Of a stretch of 14,083 bases of DNA, positions 7,914 through 14,040 are shown one piece after another. Within the stretch, counting starts at the first letter, position 1; every line of letters begins with the position of its first letter. Both the position numbers and the translations under genes were made by a program. The DNA comes from JBFXAN01 sp050184225 (GTDB lineage Bacteria; Chloroflexota; Dehalococcoidia; CAUJGQ01), in assembly GCA_050184225.1 (NCBI GenBank), contig JBFXAN010000160.1, forward strand, positions 1 to 14,083, written 5' to 3'. The notes under the pieces were generated by a model. That model did no database searches, was not told where the DNA came from, and saw nothing but the letters and a program-made list of their open reading frames with translations.

Positions 7914-7966
7914 GGCTAGCGGCGCGGGAGCCGGAGACGGCCGCGAGTTGTGAGGTTCGCACAGGA

Positions 7967-8560
7967 ATGGCGCTGGGGTTTTGCCGTCAGTGTGGAGCGC
8001 CGGTGGAGCGACCGGGCGCCAGCTTCTGCGGGAGCTGCGGCGCGGCGCTCCGCCCGCCGGTTGCGACCGCGACGAGCGATGCCACCGATCTGCCTGCGTA
8101 TGCGGGTTTCTGGATACGGTTCCTCGCGTGGTTCCTTGATGGCGTGGTGCTGTCGCTGGTTGTGCAGCCGATCGTCTTTCTCAGCGGACCGGGGTTCGAG
8201 GTGGAGACGACGGAGAACGCGGCGGGCGAGATCCAGTCGCTCTCCTACACTATCGACGGCGGTGACCTTGCGATCGCGACGCTGATCGGCTTCGCGATCT
8301 ATACCGCGTACTTCACGATTGCGGTCGGCCGCTGGGGACAGACGATCGGCGCGCTTGCGGTCGGCATCAAGGTGGTCCATCCGGACGGCACGCTGCTTTC
8401 ATACGGCGCGGCGCTCGGGCGATTTCTCGGCTCCATTCTCTCCTACGCGATCCTCTGGATCGGTTACCTGATCATGATCTGGGACGGACGGAAGCAGACG
8501 CTGCACGACAAGATGGCGGGAAGCGTGGTGATGAACGTGAAGCGGCGGGGTGAACGGTGA
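7967..8560 (+). CDS. Zinc-ribbon and RDD-domain membrane protein
   Basis: The 197-residue product begins with a zinc ribbon (C6xxC9 and C21xxC24, sequence CRQCG...CGSCG), then an RDD domain. The RDD signature is RFLAWFLD with R51, A54 and D58 in the first membrane segment (about 48-72). A second membrane segment spans about 101-121, followed by the IGALAVGIKVVHPDG loop, and a third spans about 146-171 with trailing WDGRKQTLHDKMAGSVV. RDD proteins are integral membrane proteins of mostly unknown function, some implicated in ion or solute transport. The start ATG 7967 has GAGG (7952-7955) 11 nt upstream; a closer AGGA touches the ATG and cannot serve. The stop overlaps the next gene (GTGA). Confidence 0.9.
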   Translation: MALGFCRQCGAPVERPGASFCGSCGAALRPPVATATSDATDLPAYAGFWIRFLAWFLDGVVLSLVVQPIVFLSGPGFEVETTENAAGEIQSLSYTIDGGDLAIATLIGFAIYTAYFTIAVGRWGQTIGALAVGIKVVHPDGTLLSYGAALGRFLGSILSYAILWIGYLIMIWDGRKQTLHDKMAGSVVMNVKRRGER

Positions 8561-9420
8561 CGGAGCACTCGACCAAGCCGGGGCGGGAGCTGCCGCCGCT
8601 GCCGCGGGCGGTCGATCATGCGACGGCACAGGAGATCGCGGATCGCTGCGCGCGGGCAGCGGGCGATATCTTCCGCGCGGCGGGCGGTCTCCAGGCGACG
8701 GTCTCCAAGGGAACCACGTCCGGTGGGCGGAGCGATCCGGTGACGAGCGTGGACCCGGCGATCGAGCGAGTGGTCACGGAGATTCTGCGGGCGGCCTTTC
8801 CCGATCATGCCGTGCTGGGGGAGGAGACCGGCGATCACGCCGGCGAAGCAGACTGGCGGTGGATCATCGATCCGATCGATGGCACGCGGAACTTCAGCAG
8901 CGGTATCCCCTGGACCGCCTTCAATCTCGCGCTGTACGGCCAGGGAATCCCCCGTCTGGCCCTGACCTATGACCCGTATCACGACGAGACATTCTACGCG
9001 GAGGCGGGAGGTGGCACGTCGGTCAACGGGGCTGCGACACGGGTGCGCGATGTGGCACGGCTACGAGATGCGTTCGTCGGCATCGACATCGGGCTGGAGG
9101 ACGGGCGAGGGCGGGCGATCCTGGCGGCGCTGCACGACCTGTTTCCCGGCGTGCAGGCGGTTCGGATACCGGGTACGGTTGCGCTCGGACTGGCGTACGT
9201 GGCGGCGGGGCGGCTCGATGCGTATCTGCATCCGTCGCCGCATCTCTGGGACTTTGCCCCCGGTGATCTGCTGGTGCGCGAGGCGGGCGGCGTCGCGACC
9301 GAGATCGACGGCGCGCCGCTGACACCGCGGAGCCGATCGATCGTGGCGTCGGGGCCTGGGCTTCATGCGGAACTGGTGGAGCGGTTCCGGCGTGTCGTCG
9401 AGGACACGGAAACGATCTGA
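8557..9420 (+). CDS. Inositol monophosphatase family phosphatase
   Basis: A Mg-dependent phosphatase of the IMPase/FIG superfamily, which includes inositol monophosphatase, histidinol-phosphatase HisN, CysQ and FBPase types. The 287-residue product has the metal site GEET (88-91), DPIDGTRNF (105-113) and WDFAPGDLLVREAGG (231-245), plus K51 and the DPVTSVD loop (60-66) before them. All expected metal ligands (E89 or E90, D105, D108, D232) are present. The exact substrate cannot be told; no his or cys genes are nearby. The start is GTG 8557 overlapping the upstream TGA, preceded by GGGG (8547-8550), so translation is likely coupled to the membrane protein. A long hairpin repeat follows the stop. 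Confidence 0.9.
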   Translation: MTEHSTKPGRELPPLPRAVDHATAQEIADRCARAAGDIFRAAGGLQATVSKGTTSGGRSDPVTSVDPAIERVVTEILRAAFPDHAVLGEETGDHAGEADWRWIIDPIDGTRNFSSGIPWTAFNLALYGQGIPRLALTYDPYHDETFYAEAGGGTSVNGAATRVRDVARLRDAFVGIDIGLEDGRGRAILAALHDLFPGVQAVRIPGTVALGLAYVAAGRLDAYLHPSPHLWDFAPGDLLVREAGGVATEIDGAPLTPRSRSIVASGPGLHAELVERFRRVVEDTETI

Positions 9421-9465
9421 GCGGCGATGGCACTACCGCGACGATCGGCGTGTCATCGACGATCA

Positions 9466-9547
9466 CCCTGTCATCCTGAGCGGCAGCGAAGGATCTTGGT
9501 GGTCTGATGACATCCGAGATCCTTCGCTGCCGCTCAGGATGACAGGG
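9466..9547. repeat. 31-bp perfect inverted repeat, intergenic; likely bidirectional terminator
   Basis: Left arm 9466-9496 and right arm 9517-9547 are exact reverse complements over 31 bp with a 20-nt loop. The core reads TCATCCTGAGCGGCAGCG in the left arm. It sits between two convergent genes and would form a very stable stem in either transcript. The motif resembles dispersed intergenic repeats I associate with Chloroflexota and other high-GC bacteria; that is recollection, not a search. No encoded protein. Confidence 0.9.
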
Positions 9548-9569
9548 GTTATCAGGACGACAGGGGTTA
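9534..9569. repeat. 18-bp tandem duplication at the repeat edge
   Basis: TCAGGATGACAGGGGTTA (9534-9551) is followed directly by TCAGGACGACAGGGGTTA (9552-9569), 17 of 18 identical. The first unit overlaps the right arm of the 31-bp inverted repeat. The final TTA supplies the stop codon (TAA on the - strand) of the 127-residue gene. A degraded 18-nt spaced echo (TGTCATC at 9451 and 9469) is seen on the left side. Confidence 0.8.
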
Positions 9570-9950
9570 GTCGAGGTCGAGGTCTTTGGCGAGGCGGCCG
9601 AGGAAGGTGGAGTAGAAGCCGATGCGGTCCTCGATGCGGCGTGTCTGCTGATGATACGAGTCCGAGAATCGGGCGCCGGCGACGAGCGGCTTGGTGGCGG
9701 CGCCTTCGTGCATCTTTCCAAGCTGAACGACCAGGCGCTCGCGCTCGTGGGCGACGGCATCAAAGAGCGCACCCGGTGAGGATGCCTCGAACCGGCGGCC
9801 AAGCAGCTTGACGGTGACGTGGTTGTCGGCGAGGTACGTCATCCGTGGCGGTCCAAAGAGGGTGTCCCACAGCCAGACGGCGGAGCGGCGAAGGCCGCCG
9901 GCCGCGCCGCCCGGCTCGCCGGTGGGAGGCGGCGCGTCGATCGCCATCAT
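9567..9950 (-). CDS. Conserved-looking protein of unknown function
   Basis: I do not recognise this 127-residue product. It has a Pro/Gly/Ala-rich start (1-20), then WLWDTLFGPP (26-35), a segment MTYLADNHVTVKLLGRRFEA that looks beta-stranded, and an amphipathic helical second half (about 61-85 and 97-127) ending in LAKDLDLD. No signal peptide, membrane segment or Cys/His cluster. The ATG at 9950 overlaps the TGA of the upstream hydrolase (ATGA); the adjacent ATG at 9947 is an equal alternative, and GGAGG upstream (around 9955-9959) suits either. The pairing suggests a shared function with the hydrolase. The stop codon lies inside a tandem repeat unit, so the C-terminus may have been shaped by the repeat. 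Confidence 0.75.
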   Translation of the reverse strand: MMAIDAPPPTGEPGGAAGGLRRSAVWLWDTLFGPPRMTYLADNHVTVKLLGRRFEASSPGALFDAVAHERERLVVQLGKMHEGAATKPLVAGARFSDSYHQQTRRIEDRIGFYSTFLGRLAKDLDLD

Positions 9951-10648
9951 TCGTCCTCCGGCGGCGTGTGGGTCTGCTCGGGAATCCACTCGGCGAGCAG
10001 GTCGTACAGCTCCGCCTGACACTGGATCAGGCTGTGGCCGGCGTCGGCATAGAGCACCAGCCGCTTTGGCTCCGCCGCCCATGCGTAGATCGTTTCGCTG
10101 GCGGTGGCTTCGAGCACCTGATCTTCCATGCCGTGGACGAGCAGCAACGGCCGCGGACTGAGCTGGGCCACATCGTCGGCGCCGTAGAGCTGGCTGGACA
10201 TGGCGACGACGCCGCTGACGATCGGTGCGAGCACCCCGGCCCGAATGGCGACGGCGCCGCCGAAGCTGTGTCCGACGACCACGACCCGCTCGGCGCCGAT
10301 GCCCTTAAGGAATGAGAGGGCGCCGAGCACGTCGAGCACACTCTCCTCGAACTCACCGGGATGGCGATAGTGCAGTCTGAGCGTGGAGATGCGGTTCGCG
10401 CGGAGGGCGTCCGCCAGCCGAGGATAGATACCATCGGCAGGACCATTGAGCCCGCCGGAGGCGCCGCCGACCATCACGGCGGCGCCGGTGCCGCCCTCGC
10501 AGACGGTGAACTGACCGGCGATGTCGCCACGGCTGGTCCGCAACACCAGCCGATACTCGCTCTCGGTTTCCGGCGCGAGAGCCACGCCTTGAATCGACAG
10601 ATCGTACGTCTCGATCTCGCCGGGGTCGTCCTGAAAGTATGAGGTCAT
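9947..10648 (-). CDS. Alpha/beta hydrolase family protein
   Basis: The 233-residue product is an alpha/beta hydrolase. GHSFGG (126-131) is the nucleophile elbow with S128; VHGMEDQVL (171-179) gives the acid D176, and DAGHSL (202-207) the base H205, so the triad is complete. An MVGGASGGLNGPADG stretch (59-73) fits the oxyanion loop, and RLHYRHPGEFEESVLDVLGALSFL fits the short dienelactone-hydrolase-like form. The substrate is unknown. I start at ATG 10648, with GGGGA 7 nt upstream. A longer reading to 10708 would run through an inverted repeat and is rejected. It precedes and overlaps the 127-residue gene by 4 nt. Confidence 0.85.
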   Translation of the reverse strand: MTSYFQDDPGEIETYDLSIQGVALAPETESEYRLVLRTSRGDIAGQFTVCEGGTGAAVMVGGASGGLNGPADGIYPRLADALRANRISTLRLHYRHPGEFEESVLDVLGALSFLKGIGAERVVVVGHSFGGAVAIRAGVLAPIVSGVVAMSSQLYGADDVAQLSPRPLLLVHGMEDQVLEATASETIYAWAAEPKRLVLYADAGHSLIQCQAELYDLLAEWIPEQTHTPPEDE

Positions 10649-10661
10649 GGCCGTTTCCCCG

Positions 10662-10739
10662 GTTTCACGTTCCTCGTTGCACGTTTCACAGTGGTCGCGC
10701 TGCTCCATCGCTTGGAACCTGAAACGAGGAACGTGGAAC
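10662..10739. repeat. Imperfect 27-bp inverted repeat between two - strand genes
   Basis: Arms 10662-10688 and 10713-10739 match in 23 of 27 positions as reverse complements, with a 24-nt loop. The shared core is CACGTTCCTCGTT in the left arm. It fills nearly all of the 96-nt space between the aminotransferase stop (10745) and the hydrolase start (10648). It could terminate aminotransferase transcripts or insulate the two. It is AT-richer than the genes and looks like a dispersed intergenic element. Confidence 0.85.
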
Positions 10740-10744
10740 TCGCC

Positions 10745-11935
10745 CTAGCGGTGCCGGCTGACAAAGCGTTCGATGCGGAGCAACGCCTCCTCGATCTGGT
10801 CCATGGAGGTAGCGTAACAGGCGCGGACGTGACCGGCGCCGTGATCGCCGAAGGCGGAGCCGGGCACGACAGCGACGCGCTCTTCAAAGAGCAGGCGTTC
10901 GGCAAAGGCGAGGTCGTCGAGGCCGGTACCGTCGATCCGCGGGAAGGCGTAGAAGGCGCCGCGCGGCTCGAAGCAGGGGAGGCCGATCCGGTTGAAGCCG
11001 TCCACGATCACGCGGCGGCGGCGGTCGTATTCGGCGACCATGCCACGCACATCCTCCTCGCCGGTGCGGATCGCCTCGATCGCGGCGTGCTGGGCGACGG
11101 TGGGCGCGCTCATCATGATGTACTGGTGGACCTTCATCATCGCCTCGGTGATCGCGGCCGGGGCGCAGACGTAGCCCAGCCGCCAGCCGGTCATCGCGTA
11201 GGCTTTCGAGAATCCACCCAGGAGAACGGTCCGGTCCCGCATCCCCGGGAGGGACGCGAAGCTGGTGTGCGTCTCACCGTAGACGAGGCGGTCGTAGATC
11301 TCGTCGGAGAGCACATAGAGGTCATGTCGATTGACGAACTCGGCCACGGCGAGCAGGTCGGCGCGTGTCATCACTGCACCGGTCGGGTTGGCGGGGTAGC
11401 CGAGCAGGAGCAGCTTGGTCGATGGGGTGACGGCACTCTCGAGGTCTTCGACGCGCAGGCGGAATTGATGCTGCTCGTGTGCGGGTACGAGTTGCACCTC
11501 GCCGCCGGCGAAGACGACGCTGGGCGGATAGGCAACATAGTAGGGGTCGGAGACGAGCACGCCGTCCCCTGGGTCGAGCAGCGCCTGGAGGGCAATGTTG
11601 AGACCCTCGGAGCTGCCGGAGGTCATGATCACCTCGGTCGCCGGGTCGTAGGCGACGGCATAGCGGCGTTCGATCTGGTCGGCGAGCGCTTCCCGAAGCT
11701 CGATCATGCCGAAGTTCGAGGTGTACTTGGTCTGGCCGTCTTCGATGGCGCGGACGGCCGCGTCGCGGACACCGGACGGCGTGACAAAGTCCGGTTCGCC
11801 GACGCCGAGGGAGATCACGTCCGACATTGTCGCGATGATGTCGAAGAAGCGCCGGATACCGGACGCGGGGATTGCATCGAGCCGGCGCGACACCGGCGAC
11901 CGCCTCTTTCGCGACATCACTTCGGCAACGGACAT
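10745..11935 (-). CDS. PLP-dependent class I/II aminotransferase
   Basis: Fold-type I aminotransferase transferring amino groups between amino and keto acids with pyridoxal phosphate. The 396-residue product contains ISLGVGEPDFVTP near the N-terminus, NPTG (183-186), DEIYDRLVYG with D211 and Y214, GGFSKAYAMTGWRLGY with the Schiff-base lysine K244, and the substrate carboxylate arginine R371 in HVRACYA. All expected cofactor residues are present. It resembles the aspartate/aromatic group with the MSVAEV...SGIRRFFDI start, but the substrate is not decidable. ATG 11935 follows GAGGAGG with 4-5 nt spacing. It stands alone, with repeats on both sides. Confidence 0.93.
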   Translation of the reverse strand: MSVAEVMSRKRRSPVSRRLDAIPASGIRRFFDIIATMSDVISLGVGEPDFVTPSGVRDAAVRAIEDGQTKYTSNFGMIELREALADQIERRYAVAYDPATEVIMTSGSSEGLNIALQALLDPGDGVLVSDPYYVAYPPSVVFAGGEVQLVPAHEQHQFRLRVEDLESAVTPSTKLLLLGYPANPTGAVMTRADLLAVAEFVNRHDLYVLSDEIYDRLVYGETHTSFASLPGMRDRTVLLGGFSKAYAMTGWRLGYVCAPAAITEAMMKVHQYIMMSAPTVAQHAAIEAIRTGEEDVRGMVAEYDRRRRVIVDGFNRIGLPCFEPRGAFYAFPRIDGTGLDDLAFAERLLFEERVAVVPGSAFGDHGAGHVRACYATSMDQIEEALLRIERFVSRHR

Positions 11936-12001
11936 GCTTCCTCCTCGGGGGTGCCCGAGTCCTGCGACGACCCGGCGCGGACGGACTGTGATGGAATTGT
12001 T

Positions 12002-12010
12002 ATCGTACCA
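12002..12010 (-). promoter_or_regulatory. Extended -10 promoter of the aminotransferase gene
   Basis: On the - strand TGG followed by TACGAT (12010 down to 12002) makes an extended -10 element. A start near 11995 leaves a leader of about 60 nt before ATG 11935. No -35 match is seen, as usual for extended -10 promoters. Confidence 0.45.
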
Positions 12011-12097
12011 GCCTTCCGCATCACGAGGTAGCCAGGCAACGAGCCGGCGACAGGCTGGTATGTGACGAGCCAATGCGCAGCAGCCTCCGGAGTGGAC

Positions 12098-12189
12098 GCC
12101 GCCCCTGGGGGCGCGGGCTTCCAACCGGTCAAGGCGACAAAGGGGCTGGCACCACGGGCGGGCTGGAAGCCCGCGCTCCCGGGGGCGGC
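12098..12189. repeat. Imperfect 29-bp GC-rich inverted repeat
   Basis: Arms 12098-12126 and 12161-12189 pair in 26 of 29 positions with a 34-nt loop, core GCGCGGGCTTCCA in the left arm. Around the right arm a smaller perfect hairpin forms by itself: GCGGGCT (12158-12164), loop GGA, AGCCCGC (12168-12174). It lies between the last small ORF of the helicase cluster and the aminotransferase promoter, and probably stops helicase-cluster transcripts. The remaining sequence in the 277-nt gap 11936-12212 holds only the aminotransferase promoter. Confidence 0.85.
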
Positions 12190-12212
12190 ACGCTGAGCAC
12201 GGCAACACATGC

Positions 12213-12455
12213 TTAAGCGGACGTTGGTCCAAAGGGAGGCGACGCCGGTGTCACGCTCCAGCGGCGATCATCCCGGCGCTGGATCAAGAGCAGGTGCTCG
12301 CCGGAGTCCAGCCGGACACGCACGAGCCGGCGCGCCGGCTCCCATCGGTCTGCCTCGATCGCCGTCACGATCCGGCGGATGCCTTGACGAAGAACCCACA
12401 GCGGGTGCCCAGTGACGTCGTCTACACCGACTTCGCCGGGTGCGTCCGCTGTCAT
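12213..12455 (-). CDS. Small hypothetical protein, helicase cluster
   Basis: An 80-residue product with a protein-like pattern of strands: LWVLRQGIRRIVTAIEADRW (about 19-38), then RRLVRVRLDSGEHLLLIQRRDDRRWSV. This looks like a small beta-barrel with conserved Trp and alternating Arg, faintly like DUF6504-type proteins; I would not rely on that name. The ATG at 12455 overlaps the TGA of the preceding small ORF by 4 nt; AGG lies about 10 nt upstream. No signal peptide. If it is not real, the stretch from 11936 to 12642 would be an unusually long gap. Confidence 0.6.
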   Translation of the reverse strand: MTADAPGEVGVDDVTGHPLWVLRQGIRRIVTAIEADRWEPARRLVRVRLDSGEHLLLIQRRDDRRWSVTPASPPFGPTSA

Positions 12456-12646
12456 GCGTCATCGACCTGCGGGAGATACAGCGTGGCCCCGGCGTCAGCC
12501 CCCACAAACGCCGGGACCACGGAGACAGGCGGTCCGGTTGGCCCGAGCCTCCCGTTCATCCGGTACAACGCGCGGTGCAAACCAAAAGTTAACCATATGC
12601 CTCGCCTTGCGATAGAATCTCGATACTTTCGGACGAAACGGGTCAC
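12452..12646 (-). CDS. Doubtful small ORF bridging helicase and 80-residue gene
   Basis: The 64-residue frame starts at a GTG (12646) that overlaps the helicase TGA by 4 nt and ends in a 4-nt overlap with the next ORF, an operon-like arrangement. Its second half (from ATG 12559, 35 residues: MNGRLGPTGPP...LYLPQVDDA) uses GC-rich codons. The first half contains ATA and TTA codons and looks more like untranslated or promoter sequence (CATATGGTTAAC). A shorter product from 12559 or no product at all is possible. I recognise no domain. Confidence 0.35.
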   Translation of the reverse strand: MTRFVRKYRDSIARRGIWLTFGLHRALYRMNGRLGPTGPPVSVVPAFVGADAGATLYLPQVDDA

Positions 12647-13902
12647 TGGCCGCTTGCGATCGGTTCGTAGAGCGCGAGGACACCGCGCGCGGGCGCGTCG
12701 CCCAGCTCAGCACACATGATGTCGAAGTCGTCGAAATCCCACTCGGAGACGAAGGTGATCGCGGTCCCGGCGCGGCCGGCGCGGCCGGTGCGGCCGATAC
12801 GGTGGATGTATTCTTCGGTCGACTGGGGGAAGTCGTAGTTGACGACGTGGCTCACGTCCTTGATGTCGAGGCCGCGCGCGGCGACATTGGTGGCGACCAA
12901 CACGCGCAATGATCCAGATCGGAACGCCTGCATGACGCGGTCGCGCTCACGCTGGCGCAGGCCGCCGTGGATGGGAAGGGCGGCAATCCCACGGCGTTCG
13001 AGCGCGGCGGCCAGGCGATCGACACCGATCTGAGTCCGGCGGAAGACGAGGACGCGGCTGAGGTCGTGACCTTCGAGCAGTTCCGTCAGGGCATCGACCT
13101 TGTCGCGCTCGCTGACTTCGTAGTAGACCTGCTCGATCGTGTCGACGGTGGCGATCTCCGGCTGGACGCTGATCGTGACCGGCTTGCGCATGTAGCGGGC
13201 GATCATCCTACGGATGAAGGGCGGCATCGTCGCCGAGAAAAGTGCCGTTCGGCGTTCCTTGGGCGTGTGCCGCAGGATCCGCTCCATGTCTTCGGCGAAG
13301 CCGATATCGAGCATTTCGTCGGCTTCGTCGAGCACGGCGATGCGGACCGTATCGAGGCGAAGGCTGCGCCGATGCATGTGGTCCTGGATACGGCCGGGCG
13401 TACCGACGACGATCTGCGCGCCCCTGGCCAGCGCTTCAAGCTGGGGACCCATGCGCGCGCCGCCATAGACGGCGGCAACGGAGAGACCGCTGCCGGCACA
13501 GATGCGGGTCAGTTCGCGGGCAACCTGGTTGGCCAGCTCGCGCGTCGGCACGAGGACGATCGCCTGGACGGCCGGCAGTGTTGGGTCCAACCACTCGACG
13601 AGGGGGATACCGAAGGCGGCCGTCTTGCCGGTACCGGTCTGCGCCTGACCGACGACATCACGTCCCTCCAGCATCGCCGGGATCGCCGCTTCCTGGATCG
13701 GGGTCGGCGTCGTGTATCCCATCGCGCCGAGCGCGAGCAACGTCGTATCGGACAGGGAGAGATGGCGGAAACCCTCAGCAGGAGACGCGGACTCTGGAGC
13801 CTGGGCGATGGCGGAACGGGGAGTCTTCCTCGTGGTGGATTTTGTTGTCCGGCGGCGGCGGGGCCGAGCCGGAACCGTCTCTTGTGTCTCAAGTACCTGA
13901 AT
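12643..13902 (-). CDS. DEAD-box RNA helicase, probable ATT start
   Basis: ATP-dependent RNA helicase for RNA remodelling, ribosome assembly or cold adaptation. With the start at 13902 the product is 419 residues: an Arg/Lys-rich tail (about 12-30), Q-motif aromatic F45 and GYTTPTPIQ (62-70), Walker A AQTGTGKT (87-94), DEAD (192-195), SAT (223-225), ARGLD (342-346) and HRIGRTGR (367-374). There is no ATG, GTG or TTG between the in-frame TGA (13908-13906) and a TTG at 13740. Starting at that TTG would delete F45 and half the Q-motif, so initiation must be upstream. GAGG (13912-13909, in GAGGTGA) lies 6 nt before ATT 13902, the best candidate. A short C-terminal end follows the helicase core. 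Confidence 0.9.
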   Translation of the reverse strand: MQVLETQETVPARPRRRRTTKSTTRKTPRSAIAQAPESASPAEGFRHLSLSDTTLLALGAMGYTTPTPIQEAAIPAMLEGRDVVGQAQTGTGKTAAFGIPLVEWLDPTLPAVQAIVLVPTRELANQVARELTRICAGSGLSVAAVYGGARMGPQLEALARGAQIVVGTPGRIQDHMHRRSLRLDTVRIAVLDEADEMLDIGFAEDMERILRHTPKERRTALFSATMPPFIRRMIARYMRKPVTISVQPEIATVDTIEQVYYEVSERDKVDALTELLEGHDLSRVLVFRRTQIGVDRLAAALERRGIAALPIHGGLRQRERDRVMQAFRSGSLRVLVATNVAARGLDIKDVSHVVNYDFPQSTEEYIHRIGRTGRAGRAGTAITFVSEWDFDDFDIMCAELGDAPARGVLALYEPIASGQ

Positions 13903-13905
13903 ATG

Positions 13906-13992
13906 TCACCTCGAAAACGCACAACAACCGCCCGAACGGTTCACGAACCGGGGCGGCTGTCGCTGGTCGGATTCTGAACACTCGTCATTCAT
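13906..13992 (-). other. 28-codon leader ORF in phase with the helicase
   Basis: ATG at 13992 opens a frame of 28 codons that ends in TGA (13908-13906), 3 nt upstream of the helicase ATT and in the same reading frame. The TGA is part of the GAGGTGA ribosome site. The predicted peptide contains Cys-Cys and several Arg, with no domain. It could be a regulatory leader peptide, the relic of a longer helicase N-terminus interrupted by a stop, or chance. A second ATG at 13988 opens a 15-codon frame in another phase. Confidence 0.35.
13928..13956 (-). promoter_or_regulatory. Hairpin in the helicase 5' leader
   Basis: CCGCCC (13928-13933) pairs with GGGCGG (13951-13956), and CGGTTC (13937-13942) with GAACCG (13945-13950), leaving a 3-nt bulge and a 2-nt loop. 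On the - strand this stable stem is followed by TTGTTGTGCGTTTT and then the ribosome site. It may be an attenuator or a translation-control element of the helicase. Confidence 0.5.
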
Positions 13993-13996
13993 GTTG

Positions 13997-14005
13997 ATTG
14001 TAACA
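13997..14005 (-). promoter_or_regulatory. Extended -10 promoter of the helicase cluster
   Basis: On the - strand TGT plus TACAAT (14005 down to 13997) is a near-perfect extended -10. The start site would be about 13990, giving an 88-nt leader to the ATT. No clear -35 is present. Confidence 0.6.
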
Positions 14006-14040
14006 GATGTGTTTCGTCTGCGCGAGTGCGACGTGGCAGG

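Noticed and set aside
10649..10708. A 20-residue Cys/Glu-rich N-terminal extension of the alpha/beta hydrolase
   Set aside because: It is encoded by one arm and the loop of the inverted repeat, whereas ATG 10648 has its own ribosome site.
11991..12007. A GATAACAATTCC half-site like the lac operator (- strand) by the aminotransferase promoter
   Set aside because: Only one half is present and no LacI-family regulator is near; chance resemblance.
10691..12031. A 446-codon open frame on the + strand
   Set aside because: It lies opposite the aminotransferase, whose catalytic residues are all intact; long antisense frames are expected in GC-rich DNA, and the translation shows no domain.
12589..12618. 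A promoter-like TTAACC...TAGAAT on the + strand, 18-nt spacer
   Set aside because: It would transcribe antisense into the helicase 3' end; the -35 is poor and nothing downstream suggests an RNA gene.
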